This document shows, one piece after another, positions 53,194 to 64,000 of a stretch of DNA of 64,000 nucleotides. The notes under the pieces are model-generated. The model saw only the letters and a list, made by a program, of their open reading frames with translations. It was not told the origin of the DNA and did not search any database. A program made the position numbers and the translations under genes. This DNA is from Roridomyces roridus. Taxonomy: Eukaryota; Basidiomycota; Agaricomycetes; Agaricales; Mycenaceae. Each line of letters begins with the position of its first letter. The first letter of the stretch is position 1. The stretch covers positions 124,001-188,000 of the forward strand of contig JARKIF010000017.1 in assembly GCA_029378245.1 (NCBI GenBank), in the 5' to 3' direction.

Positions 53194-55739
53194 ATGGGCC
53201 AGAAAGAGTCCCGACAAACGCCTCCGCTGGAGAATGGAACTGGACTAGAGAAACCCCGCCGCCGTGGTCTGCGTAACACCATTCGCTCCGTGATCCGTGG
53301 CACGAGGCACGCTGAAGACACCAAGGAATGCCAGTCGTCAAACCGTTGGAGCCGCGCCTTCCGACGCCGTTCGTCGCAGCCCTCGCTGGACGAGGAAAAA
53401 GCGCGCTACGGCGACGAGCCAAACGGCAAAGTGGGCGGACCAGGAAATGGTCATGCAGATACAGTCGTGGACTCGGGGCATGTCCTCGGTGCGCTCCCCA
53501 TGCTGCAACCACAAGCATTCCACGTGGACATTCCCCAACTCGGCGCGCAGGTAGACGGAGATTCTGGAGTCAGCATTCCCTCCGATGCCCAGGACTCTGC
53601 GGTGGAGCTGCCCTCGATACCTACACCGCCTGCTCAAGGGGACGATTGCGACGAGGCCACCGTCAGCTTGGTCGTGGAGCCCACTGACTCGGACGACCAA
53701 CTCGGGACGCTCGCTCTCCCGGACCCCCAATTCGTCGGGGACAACGGCGACGCAGATTCTGTGCGACGTGGAGAGGTGCCTGATGAGACCCTCTGTCTCG
53801 TCGATGAGCGCTCCGCAATCGATGTGCCGCCGGTGGAAGATCAAGAAGAGGCGGAGGCAGTGCACCTCGAGGATGACCGCGCGTCACATGAGGAGGCGCC
53901 GTTACCCCCGCCGCAAGTCCAAGTCGACGAGGAAGAGGAAGGTGGAGACGAAGAACGCTCGGGCTCAGATATAGCAGCTGTGGATGACGGGGGTGAGAAC
54001 GACGAGCCAGCAGCCCAGGACGAAGAACGTGCGCTGTTCGAGCTCGATTCTCCTCCACAGGTGGACATCGACATCGACGGGCATTCAGGAGAAGGAGAGA
54101 GAGAACGCTTGGATGACGTAGCCGACGCTCACTTGGTCGACGAAATGGACCTCGAGGAGGCCGAGGATGTGCCGGATGAAGAGGATCTGGATGAGGGCGA
54201 TGCGGAACTTGAGGCTGCGCCCGGGGAGCTCATGGATGTGGATATCGTTGGTGGCTTAGGATCCGACGCTACCTCTCCCGTATCGCAGGCAGAAGACTAC
54301 TCGGAGATGGAACTTGACGTCCCGCTCGAGCAGTCTGTAGTCCCCCCGTCTTCCCCGCAGCTTCAAGTGTGGGTCGAGGATGACACTGAGGAAGTGCCCG
54401 GCTCGGTCGAAAACGACAACGGTGCCCGCGGGCTGCCGGTGCAGGAGGAGGCCGAGGCCGAGGAGGAGGAGGAGGTTTTTGTTTATCCACTCGACAGGGC
54501 GCAATCTCGGTCCCAGGGCCCGACGGCGTCACAGCTACTTGCATCTCCGGAATTCCAGGTCGATGAAGAGGTGGGGGCAGATGATGTCGCAGATATCGGC
54601 CTTTCGGATTCGCACGAAGACGACTCGAACGCTCCAGAAGTCATTCAAGAAGACTCGGTCCCGTTGCAGGAAGACTTGGACGAAGTGGACGATGTACCTA
54701 TCCAAGACGTCCCTCCCTCGCCAACGCCGCCCGTCGTTACCAACGGTACCTCGACGGAATCGCCTCTCCCCTCGCCGGCCCCTGTGATAGTATCACTTCC
54801 ACCAGCCCGCCTTGAGACTCCGCCACCCGTGACACGTTCTCTCTCCCCTCCACCAAGAGCAAGAGCAAGATCGCCTCCACCTCAATCTCGCTCACCCTCG
54901 CCCCCACCTTCATCCAGAGCAAGCCCATCACCAGCTCCATCTTTCGGGCGGAGAAGCCCAGGCCGGCGCCGGGCGAGAGGTCATCATGGTGCATCACCGT
55001 CTGCATCTGCATCTCCTTCTCCAGCGTCAGTATATCAGCCCCTTCCTTCACGTTCCCCGCCGCCGCCCTCGCCGTCCCCACCACCGAGAGCGACGCCCTC
55101 CCCGTCTCCGTCCTTTGGTCGGGGCAGTCAATTCCGTAGGTCGAGGGGTGATGATGTCTGTTACAAGGTGTGTCTTCTCAGACTATTCCCCTCACGTATT
55201 TTGACTCACGCGGGCGAATAGTGTCGATTACCGGGTCACTGGGCGTCTGGTACGTCTCTCATCTTCGTTCCTCTCCTCTGATATTAACTTTCCTGGTCCT
55301 CGTAGAATGCCGCACTCCGACCTCCAATTCCCCATTTGGTGGTGGCAGTCAGTTGCAGTTTGGGAGCCAGAGCCCGTCTCGAGGTAGCTATAGGCCGGCA
55401 GGGGATACGTGTTATTTGGTGAGCACTCTTCGTCCATATTACCTGTCAATGTGATGCAGGCTCGATGCTGATGGATGGGCAGTGCGGTGAACTGGGTCAT
55501 TGGGCAATCGGTTCGTCATCTTCCCTCCTCTGCTCGCATATGATACATACTGATTTCACAATGTGCTTAGCGTGCCCGAGCAAACCAGCTGCGGCTCGGA
55601 GGATAGCGGGGTCAGTCGAGTGCTATACGTGTAGTGAGAGGGGGCATTATAGTCCAGGTTCGTCGCTGTCTTCTTTCTGCTTTTCATTTCTTTGGCTTAT
55701 GGCCTCGTAGATTGCCCGAATCGAAGTCGGAGGAGATGA
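53194..55739 (+). CDS. Acidic protein with three C-terminal CCHC zinc knuckles
   Basis: Six exons, 752 aa; exons 53194-55167, 55222-55249, 55306-55418, 55483-55510, 55571-55657 and 55711-55739. The N terminus MGQKES fits the N-myristoylation pattern (Gly2, Ser6). Residues ~60-520 are rich in Asp/Glu with low complexity; ~520-650 is Pro/Ser/Arg-rich. Three zinc knuckles follow: CYKCRLPGHWASEC, CYLCGELGHWAIAC and CYTCSERGHYSPDC. Each is split by an intron, so most knuckles are assembled from two exons. Such knuckles bind single-stranded nucleic acid. They resemble retroelement Gag fingers but the gene has its own introns, so it could be a domesticated or convergent RNA-binding protein. The function is not known to me. 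Confidence 0.82.
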
Positions 55740-56215
55740 AGAGGGCTTTTAGGGTGGTGTACGAAGACAAGTCAAGACAAGAACGTGTATATTATGCGGG
55801 CTGCACCGACGCTCAGGCTAGTCCTGGGCGGATTGGATATCTATCTTATCTAAGAATTCGCGGCCGAGAACAAGGAGGAAAATCTGGGAGCGACAGATGC
55901 CACCCGGTATGCTGCTCCGTCCTGTTGAGACCGACTGAAGACCAGCTAAAAGCCCTGGGTGGCGTCAATTTAACCTTCGCTTCCGCGACGCTGCCGCGGA
56001 GTGGCGCGCGGAATTGCAGGAGGTGCCGCGATTCCGCCAGCAATTCCGCCAAGCCGCAATTGGAAGCATGCTGGACACCATCTTCTGTGCATCTTCCGGC
56101 AGTCGGAAGCCCATGCGATTCTTTTTGAAATCGAAATCGAAATTGTGCCCGCCCCTGCCCCTGCCTCTTCTTTCCTCCTACTCTACCTCACCCAGCTATC
56201 AACTCTATACTACTC
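55740..56215. other. Spacer between the two zinc-knuckle genes
   Basis: No gene is recognised. A short repeat of GCAATTCCGCCA-like text lies near 56010-56060. The end would hold the promoter of the small paralogue. Confidence 0.4.
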
Positions 56216-56735
56216 ATGAGTGCACCTCCATCGACCCCTCCTCCGCCAGGCGCTTGTTTTAACGTCCGTCTCATTCCCTCGCTGCTCCTCTAAGCCCCTG
56301 AAGTAATCCATCCATATTTAGTGCGGGCAGTCTCATTTCATTTCTGCATCCGAGTCGTTTCTCACCCAAAGTATGTACTTAGCCTGTCCGGCACGCAGAC
56401 CCACTCAAGACGGGCCGTCGAAACGCGCGGCGTGCTTTGTGGTGAGCAACTGAGTGCTATACCTGTTCGGCCTCTAACGTAGACGATGGGTAGTGCGGGA
56501 AACCCGACCATTGGGTCATCGGTGTGTCTTGTCTTGAATCCTTGCTAGATTCTAACGCAACTCCGCAATATAGCATGTCCCGCCGACCCAGACTTGGCTA
56601 GAGACCTAGCGTCGAGACGTCGGTGCTACACGTGCCAAGCGGTCGGGCATTATAGCCCAGGTGTGTGATGAGCCTTCCATTTTTTTGTGTGCTCAAATCT
56701 CTTGAGAATGCCCTCGGCGAAGTGGAAGGGATTAA
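56216..56735 (+). CDS. Short zinc-knuckle paralogue, possibly decaying
   Basis: From ATG 56216 the model is exons 56216-56263, 56322-56441, 56494-56521, 56574-56660 and 56707-56735, about 103 aa. The last three exons have exactly the lengths (28, 87 and 29 nt) and phases of the last three exons of the gene just upstream. They encode CFVCGKPDHWVIAC and CYTCQAVGHYSPEC and end CPRRSGRD. The first knuckle (CFNCGQSHFIS...) lacks one residue, and the donor that would restore its last Cys is missing, so sequence stays in that exon. The last acceptor is GAG rather than CAG or TAG. The acidic region is absent. It could be a small functional gene or a fading tandem duplicate. Confidence 0.6.
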
Positions 56736-57057
56736 GCTGAAGCGAGGGCGGGGATCAACTTATGACGCCTCAAAGCGGCCCGACCGATCGACGTTTTATC
56801 TAACCGAACCCGTATCTATGACAAGAAATGAAACTCCGGATTCGTTTCACCATCTCCGAGTCCGCGCACCAATACAACCGAAACATTACATTCACAAAGG
56901 CTACAACGATGAAATTAACTATTACAGTGAGTGGCTACTATTACTGATTAAACAACGACTAGTTAGTGTGGATTAAGTAAATGAAGGATACGCCCAGCGT
57001 TGAGTGGAAGGCATTCGGAAACCCCAATGAAACCCATTGTGAGACGGCGGCAACTAA
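56736..57057. other. Spacer
   Basis: No exon, repeat or regulatory motif is recognised; probably 3' flanks of two convergent genes. Confidence 0.4.
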
Positions 57058-57927
57058 TCACTTGGCTTTGAGCCTGCGGAGCCCACGGACGACATCGCTC
57101 ATGCTGTCGACTTGACCGCCCCACTCGCCGCTCCAACCCTGCTGCGCGCGGTGCAACATTTGGTGGTGGTCTGCTGTTGCCCGCGAGTGTCCCGGGGGAG
57201 TGAGGAGGAGGTACTCGGCGCTGGCGTGCGATGCGAGTGTATCGGATGAGGTGCGGCGAGGACCGATGCTCTCCTCGGTCGGGGCGAGGGAAGGCTGCAG
57301 CGAGCGCATGGAGTCGTGGCGGTCAAGCGTGGGCGTGGGGAGGCTCATCGTGCTGGCCCGCCTTCGGTTCGTCTGCACCTCGGTGGTGGGGAAGACGAGC
57401 TCTGGGGGAACGTTTTCCCCGAGCGTGCGCATGAGTTTCGCCATTTTGCGACGCCGGGAGGCCAGTGGTGTGGACGTCGAGGTCGTGGGCGAGTTGAGCA
57501 CGACGCTGAATGTCGGGGAGAGTGGGGAGAGCGGTGACAGCGGGGAGAGGAGCGTCAGGCGATCCGGCTCCGGCTCCTTTGGGCTGGGGAGGCTCAGGAT
57601 GAGCGTGGGCCGGGTGGTCTGATCCGCTAGCGCTGGTGAGAGGGAGATCGGAAGAGTTTGGAGGTGGAGGCGACCGCTGTGCCTGGAGTCGGTGCTGACC
57701 ATTGAAGCCGAGCGAGAGAGGGTTGGCGTATAGGAGTTTGAAGCCGAAGCCTCGACGACCAACGGAGTCTCGCCGAGCAAGGCTTCGAGTTTCCGGGCGG
57801 AACGCATCAGGCGGAGACGCTGTTTATGGTCGAGTTCGTGGGTCGTCGCGGGCATCGTCGTCGTCGTGGTCAGGAAGGAAGAGGAAGAGGAAGAGAGAAC
57901 ACTCGTCGAGAGTGGGGTGGAGGCCAT
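57058..57927 (-). CDS. Conserved Agaricomycete hypothetical protein
   Basis: A single exon of 289 codons from ATG 57927 to TGA near 57058. The N-terminal ~25 residues are Ser/Thr-rich. A basic helical segment (QRLRLMRSARKLEALLGETP) follows, then Ser/Pro-rich text with LSPLSPLSPLSP. A second basic block, RRRKMAKLMRTLGENVPPEL, and a short C-terminal block (WSGEWGGQVDSMSDVVRGLR) end it. The two ordered blocks separated by disordered sequence resemble a conserved mushroom family of unknown role; I assign no function. Nothing suggests damage. Confidence 0.82.
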   Translation of the reverse strand: MASTPLSTSVLSSSSSSFLTTTTTMPATTHELDHKQRLRLMRSARKLEALLGETPLVVEASASNSYTPTLSRSASMVSTDSRHSGRLHLQTLPISLSPALADQTTRPTLILSLPSPKEPEPDRLTLLSPLSPLSPLSPTFSVVLNSPTTSTSTPLASRRRKMAKLMRTLGENVPPELVFPTTEVQTNRRRASTMSLPTPTLDRHDSMRSLQPSLAPTEESIGPRRTSSDTLASHASAEYLLLTPPGHSRATADHHQMLHRAQQGWSGEWGGQVDSMSDVVRGLRRLKAK

Positions 57928-59899
57928 GCATTTGCGGTTGCGGCCTTATATGTAACGTGTACTGCCTCGGTTGTCCGACGACAACCGACTCACGCTAAAT
58001 TTGCAACCTCCCTCCAGTCAGATTATCACCTGACGACCAACGATCTGCAGATACCATGGTCAGTCCCTGTCAAGTCAAATTCAAAGATTCGGAAACCCAT
58101 GTGGCAGGTTGAAGATTTTTCTGTTCAACAAGATGCAGAGCTCAATTCCGTGTGTGCCACACAGCCTCGCGGGGAAAAAATGAGTACTGGCACCGACCTC
58201 GACCCATCTCGGTCAATACTAATATCTCCCCGACTGACAGATGCCACGGACGGAGACGGATTCGAGTCCTGTTTTTGACTGCGCATGTCAAACGGTTAGG
58301 TGATCGCCCGAGTATCCATCGACAAGTCCGACGACGGTGAGAGCACACATAATCTCCGCGTCGATCCTCACGCACGGACCCACACAGATGTTCGTCGCTC
58401 TGGAACTTCGAAGTGTTTCCTTGACAGTTGCGTTTGAACTTGACTTTGATCCGTTGCCAATTCGGAGACAGGGCCTGATCAGATCGATCAGATGGGCTCT
58501 GGATGTCGGCGTTCGACGGACGGCTTCGGCCGTACAACGCAAACGGCAAAAAGAATACAAGTGTGCGGCCCCATGCCTGGGAGGGAATCGAACCCACTGA
58601 ACCCAAACCGAGGTCGGTGAGTGTTAGGTTTCAACTTCAACCGATGTGCTTACTACTCAAGATGTACTTTGCTGTTTGCATTGAAGTTGCACTGTTGCAC
58701 CTCGTGTCGTAGGAGGCGTCTGGCGGATGCCGGGGCTATTCGACACGCCGCTGAAAAGAGGAAGGAGTCCCACGGCTATGCCTGCATATCGTTCCAACTT
58801 TTCACTGGACTGTGTCACTGTAACGGAGTGAGTTTGATCAAAATAAAAAAGGGGGTCATAGACTTCGACTGGATGCCTCCGCGAGGAGTTGAACCACCGC
58901 TGGAGTAATAGACGCGTAGATACCCGAATGCTGGATTACGCATGTAGGATGTCCCAATTCAAAAGCCGTACGCGTATTCTTTACATGGAGGTCGGTTTCA
59001 ACCCTAACAGTTGCGGGTGGGTTTGATCCGTTGATTAAATTCGTTCTTCCATCTCGGCTGTGGATGAGGCTCCAACCGAACGTTAACGTCAAAGGGAAGC
59101 AGGGAAGCGGCGGCTCGGCGTAGCTTGGAATTATCTTGATTCTCCATGAGCTTTCGGCTTAGCATCGGTCAGCAGTGTGGAAGTTGCCAGTAAAACGGGA
59201 AAATGATTCGACGAAACGGGGTCTGGGCAGGAATCCGGCCACCTAATCACGCGCTGAACGAATGAGTGACTCACGAAACTGGGCTTGCAAGGGCCATGTT
59301 TCAAGCAAGTTTCAAGGGCTTATTTGCCGGTGAGAGACGGTGTTGAAAAAGAGCAATTCGAGTATGTAGTATGGGAATTGACATACCGCTCAGTTCAACC
59401 TGAGCGTGGGAGTCGGCAGTCTGACTATATCTGAGCTGAGCTAAAGTGGAGCCGGGCAGGGTTCAAAAAGAGATCGGTCAAAGTGATGCCTGGGAGGGAA
59501 TCGAACCCGACCGGCACTGCCGACGTCGAACGGTCACATTATACATTGTGGTCAACGGTGACGGACGCATCGGCCAGCCTTAGGCCTAGATACGTGGTTG
59601 AAAAAACTTGGAAAGAGTCGAACCGGCTCTTTGAATTTCTACCAAATTTCTGCTGCTCGTGGCTGTGCATCATCAGCGTGGCTTGTTTGACCCTCTTCAA
59701 ACTCTTCCTCTTAACCAGATCGCACTCCAGTCGTTCTTGGTCTTTCGCCATTCGTCTCTATCATCGACCCACAAAAACGTTCCAGATCGAAATTCTTGCG
59801 TGTTTAGCCACTCGGCTGAGCCGGTCCAAATCCAATCGTGACGCGTCGACCTTATTCTTTTTCCCGTTATCCAGCATCCTGCTACCCGAGTCATCTGCG
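57928..59899. repeat. Spacer with three tRNA-like motifs
   Basis: Reverse B-box motifs lie at 58578-58596, 58880-58900 and 59488-59508. The first and third share the context ATGCCTGGGAGGGAATCGAA, so they are copies of one family. No gene is supported. A promoter for the next gene is expected near 59800, but no clear TATA box is seen. Confidence 0.5.
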
Positions 59900-62015
59900 A
59901 TGCCATCTCTGCACCCCGATCTTGATCCGCGAAATATCAACAATCTTCCAGCACCTGTGCGAGTGAGTAACCGTTTGGTGCTCACTACTTTTGGCATCTG
60001 ACGACGATTTTGTGTGAAAGCACATCGCGTCCCTTGCAGCGTCAAATGCTCGGACTCTGTCTCAGGTACGGCATGCAAGCGATCTCATCGACTCACCTTC
60101 CCTCGGCGACTCTCACCGCACGGCCCTTCTTCCGGTATTCTTCCCCATTCTCGACCCGACCCGGATTCCCGACAATGAGTCGCTAGAGGTTGCCAGAGCA
60201 GCCGAAGACATCGCGTGCGCGTCTGTAGCCTTGCAAGCGATCTCTCTCCTCTCGCTGCAGGGCCCGGTTGGGCTATGTCTATGGCCGCGTGTCTGGGAGT
60301 GGGTGCATTTCATCCACACACACCGTCAACATCTTGACGGCATACATCTCTTGCCGGAAACGACCTTTTATGTCGATTTCATCCGATTCGTTGGATCCTT
60401 CCTGGATCATCCAGAAACGTACGCACTCATCTCCGCCACGCCGGGCTTCTGGGCCTGCGTTGCAAAGTCCTGGACGGTGCTGACACTGGTCGAAGACCCA
60501 TACGAGTATTCGTTCATGCTCACTGATATCGGTGAACTCCTGACGAACTCAGATGTCGCCTCGCAGCCACAGCGTTTGGACGAGATCATCAGCGCCGTCG
60601 GGTCAGTCGACTACCTCGCCGCGCTCGTGGTCAGTTCCATTCACGATGCCGTGCAGCGCCCCACAGCGGAAATGGATTGCCGCAGGCCTGTTTACGACAT
60701 CAACCGTCTCATGGTGTTCATCGAACACGTCGGCGAACTGAAGCCATTATACGTCGCGCTGAACACCAAGGAGTGTGCTGAGGAGGTCGTCGGAACCATC
60801 CTCCTCTTCTGCGATATCAACACTCAGGACGCAGGGCTGGTGATAGACCAGTGTCTGAAGCTCATACGGCGTATGGTCATGCTAATAGGATCCCTGCCAG
60901 CGACTCGGTGGCTCCGCCGCCTCCTTAAGCACCGGCTTTTGCGCGCGTTGGTGTTGGCCACTGTCTGGTGCGAGCGGCGTGGGTGGGACATAACGGAGAG
61001 TTTACGGTACTTCCTGAGTGTGCTCCTTCCTTCGGGTTTGGTGTACCTCAAGGTTCTGGATGCGTATCGGGACGCTCTAGGCAAGGTCCAAGATTTGCTC
61101 TCGGCCCACGATTTCGAGCAAACTGGATTATATGAGGAATGGCGGAGGTTCCTAGCTTCGGCCGACGAGCGCCTCGAGGCTTTAGCAGAGTATCAGTCAC
61201 CACTTTTTGAAGCGCGCAAGGCATGCGACAGCGACCAGGTATGTGCTGAATTGTGTTTTGTATTGGCTTCTCATGGAGTTGTGAATCAGTGCAATACGAT
61301 CCGGTAGGCATCCGTCCTAAAACGATGCTCAGGGTGCAAAGCGGCCTATTACTGTTCCGTCAAGTGCCAGAAAAATGGCTGGAAACTTGGCCATCAACAT
61401 GCTTGTCCCCCGTTGAACACCCTACTTCTCTGTACGCGCTGCATTCAACTCTCCCAAAGTTATCTGATGTACAACCGTCTAGCCCAAAGCGCACCGCAAC
61501 CCACTCTGCACCTCAAGCAGCGCTCCTTCCTCCGTGCTCTGCTCCATCACAAATACCTCAAAGAGCGGCGCTCGATTTGCGCGCAACAGGTCCGTCTGCT
61601 TTCAAAATACGATGTGCAGAACCTCCCGGAAGCCGTGTTTACGCTATTCAACTACTGCACCTCTCCTCCCACCATCGATGTCTACATCGTGGACCCTGAC
61701 GACGCAGAGGCTCAAGTGCGACTGAACCGCGTCGTGGATACGAAAAGCCATCAGTGGCAAGATGTCGTTGAGCGGGCGATGTTCTTCAATGGGCATTATC
61801 AGCTGCATGGGATACAAGTTCCGGACGGTCTGAGAGGGAACCGGACGTGGGTTATACCGTTGAGGACAGACGGCAAAACACCGGGGTTGCGAGTTGCCAC
61901 GAAGCTGGTGAGGCTTTCGCAGAAGATGCGGAAGGGCAAGTTGATGGAGGCGGATCTCATGGCTGAGATTGATTCTGTCTTGGATGCGCACTCGGACATT
62001 CTTGAGATCCATTGA
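59900..62015 (+). pseudogene. MYND-finger protein gene with one in-frame stop
   Basis: Three exons: 59900-59966, 60040-61241 and 61290-62015. They give 665 codons in one frame, broken only by TAG at 61305-61307 (codon 429). The N-terminal ~420 residues are helical (LLPVFFPILDPTRIPDNESL, WPRVWEWVHFIHTH), as in the large Agaricomycete family that ends in a MYND finger. The finger spans the stop: CNTIR, stop, ASVLKRCSGCKAAYYCSVKC, then GHQHAC. The stop sits where the family often has Gln, so a single C-to-T change would explain it. A conserved C-terminal part follows (WQDVVERAMFFNGHYQLHGI). Either a fresh nonsense allele or readthrough. MYND fingers bind proline-rich partners; the role here is unknown. 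Confidence 0.82.
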
Positions 62016-63279
62016 GCTCTAGGATATTCACCGGGTACACCCTATAGCTATCAGCTGTCACCACTTGAATTTTGGAACGACGAACAATACAATAACACGA
62101 CTACCACTGACGTGCATTCTGCGATTCTGTAAGCGACAGTAGCAGTAGCAAGAGGAAGAAAGAAAGAACCCACCCTGATCAACGAGAAGACCTTTAGATC
62201 TGTCCACCTCGTCGTCACTTTCTCCGCCCTCGTTCTCATCCAAAAAGTAATTCAGTGTTTCGAAAGAGTGGAGATGCGGGAAAACCGAATTAAGGCGGGC
62301 TACGAGCGCTCAAAAATCAGCAAAAGAAAAATCGGGGTCTCATCAGGATTTTGTCGACTATGCGACGAAGGCGGCAGGTTGTTGAATCTTCCGGACGTCG
62401 AGCAGTGGAAATGAACAGTCTTTCCCTGGACGTATTGGAGTTACATAGTTCTCTTGTGGCAGGGAGCGAGCCCCCCAAAAGATTTACCTCACGCTGCACG
62501 ACCTAGCCTCGAGTCGAACGAGGACCTCGACTTTCACGGAATCACTGTGCGCAATCGTATCTTGATTCAAATCTGTGCCAGTTAGCTCTGAAGATGTGGG
62601 GCTTGAATCCAGAGACTACCTGTAAGAGCTGCTCGTGGACTGTGACTACTTACTAGACTACACTAGATCCAAAAAGAGGACGAGCACCCATTTAGTACCT
62701 GACCTCGGATCGAACGAGGATCCCCGCCAAAGATGAATTCACGGCTCGAGCCGTTATCCCGAGGGTATAATCAAGATTGAACGTGCATTTGATAGCAACC
62801 CACGCAGCTGGTGCGGCTCAATGTGTCAAACATGCCGAATGATTCGGCGAGCGAAAATTCCCACGGTTGCAAAATTAAGTTGGTTGAGCATTCAACACGC
62901 TGGGGCATGCAACAAACCAGTACAATGGCACGGACTGAAAGTGAGCAGTGCTCATGTACGTCAGAGGCCCTCGTTCGAGTCGTGGTTTTGCGGCTAGGAC
63001 AAGTACACGTATTAACCTGGAACATTTCTGGATTGAATTCACGGATTTGCTTTCTGCATATGACGGCCCACCAATGCCAGTCCGACTGTCCGAGTGGATA
63101 TGAGAGGAGTGCTTCCCAGTCGCGCGGACCATGCCCCAGGTGAGCTGTGTTTGGCAATGGCGGAATGGAGTGCTCGTTATTGACCCATGCCGCTGTCCTG
63201 GACAATGAAAAGGGATTCGAACTAAACAGAAGTCACTTTGGAATCAGATTACACCTCTAAAGAAAAGATACGCCCCGAT
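62016..63279. repeat. Spacer with degenerate tRNA-like motifs
   Basis: CTCGAGTCGAACGAGGACC (about 62510) and CCTCGGATCGAACGAGGATC (about 62702) are degenerate, related motifs; CCTCGTTCGAGTCGTGG near 62970 is a plus-strand one. No coding exon is recognised. Confidence 0.45.
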
Positions 63280-64000
63280 TCACGACAGTTTAATCATGGG
63301 GTACATTGGGAAACCGGTAGCCGCGTCGCCAGATGCATTGACACCTCCCGCGTCAACTTTTCCAGCACCCACGATGACGTCCCTGACAACCTATGTGGAC
63401 ATTATTGACTCTCTGCGAACACCGAAGACGCATCAGCTTTGCAACTGACCTGGAATCCGTGATGTTCGTAAATGTCCCGAGCCCGTGGAGTCGTGGCTTC
63501 GAGGGTGAAGACGGCATTGGGAGCATGCTTGAACCCTTCCCGGAGGAGCATCGACATGTACCCTGGGGGGTTATCACAAAAGAGGACAGTACGTTGTGTG
63601 TAAAGAACGAACCTTTTCCTTGGAATTCGGGATCAACGGCCGCGACCTGTAAATACCACGAATCGTCGGGACTTCCGGGGAGTTTGTGCAGAGCGTATCC
63701 CTCCTCGAGGACATGTTCACTAGACTGGACTAGCTCCGATATGCGCTATATACAGCATCAATGGCCATCGCGGAGAAAGGGAACAGGGTACCGTCAAAGA
63801 ACCCAGACCCCAACCCATGAGAACAGAGAGCAATCCCATCCGAAGAGCGCTGAAAGTAGACGGGGACTTCTTGCCACCAGTGATAGGAGGACGCCATATC
63901 GCCGAAGCTATAATTTTGTCTGCCCCATTGGCACCACCGGACAGAACGACGACCGTGATCCGAGCACCCAGACTCCAAGATCGGCGGATGAGAAACCTGA
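63280..64000 (-). CDS. GNAT-family N-acetyltransferase, 5' end outside the window
   Basis: Exons run from beyond 64000 to 63792, then 63745-63613, 63562-63450 and 63390-63280 (stop TGA 63280-63282). Introns are 63391-63449, 63563-63612 and 63746-63791. The visible 170-190 residues include an N-terminal strand and loop (ANGADKIIASAIWRPPI) and the acetyl-CoA-binding motif A (WYLQVAAVDPEFQGKGYMSM, with Q-x-x-G-x). TLEATTPRARDIYEHHGFQ is the usual C-terminal strand and tyrosine region. Enzymes of this family move an acetyl group from acetyl-CoA to an amine; the substrate cannot be told. No damage is seen. Confidence 0.85.

Noticed and set aside
57200..57622. Plus-strand open frame of 140 codons
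   Set aside because: Antisense to the single-exon conserved gene at 57058-57927.
11661..59508. Genuine tRNA genes at the B-box motifs
   Set aside because: T-arm-like motifs are present but I found no matching acceptor stems or anticodon arms in those I inspected.
61302..61335. A very short intron (29 nt) from GTAGGC to CAG that would remove the MYND stop
   Set aside because: It is too short for a fungal intron and would remove the residues between the two finger halves and shift the frame.

Overview
This window looks like a repeat-rich stretch of an Agaricomycete (mushroom-forming basidiomycete) genome. Genes carry many short introns (mostly 45-60 nt, GTNNGT...YAG). The gene content is typical of that group: a two-copper tyrosinase, F-box and MYND-finger proteins, a Plavaka-type transposase, a DUF6698 protein and a chromodomain Ty3/gypsy element. 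A Mycena-like genome would fit, but I cannot fix the genus. Intron coordinates below were worked out by hand from splice signals. In every multi-exon model the summed exons give a whole number of codons, which is an internal check.

Layout. 1-2.7 kb: no host gene; a hAT-type MITE (8-bp target duplication) and a TA-flanked MITE. 2.7-9.5 kb: one large nine-exon gene on the minus strand for a ~2,114-aa low-complexity conserved protein. 10.0-11.6 kb: a foldback element with CACTG ends and a 3-bp duplication. 12.4-19.0 kb: a very young chromovirus (LTRs differ at one site, CAGGG duplication, self-priming site) inserted into a SINE-like repeat. 20.4-24.9 kb: an F-box gene split by a 3.05-kb terminal-inverted-repeat element; removing the element and one 3-bp duplication gives an uninterrupted 486-codon frame. 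25-28.3 kb: MITE, SINE-like copies and the 3' end of a non-LTR retrotransposon. 29.2-31.4 kb: an intact tyrosinase gene. 31.4-41.7 kb: SINEs, MITEs, two copies (one intact, one frameshifted) of a small membrane/coiled-coil gene, and an unrecognised eight-exon gene. 41.7-49.3 kb: an apparently complete Plavaka (CACTA-like) transposon with an intact ten-exon transposase and an adjacent eight-exon DUF6698 gene. 49.9-51.1 kb: another inverted-repeat element. 53.2-56.7 kb: a zinc-knuckle gene with an acidic N-terminal region and a short tandem paralogue. 57-57.9 kb: an intact single-exon conserved protein. 59.9-62.0 kb: a MYND-finger gene with one in-frame stop. 63.3-64 kb: the 3' part of a GNAT acetyltransferase gene that runs off the window.

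More than 20 tRNA B-box-like motifs, nearly all in one orientation, are spread through the spacers. They mark several families of tRNA-derived SINE-like repeats. The most coherent unit is the Plavaka element: two adjacent, fully open, intron-containing genes inside one candidate pair of terminal inverted repeats.
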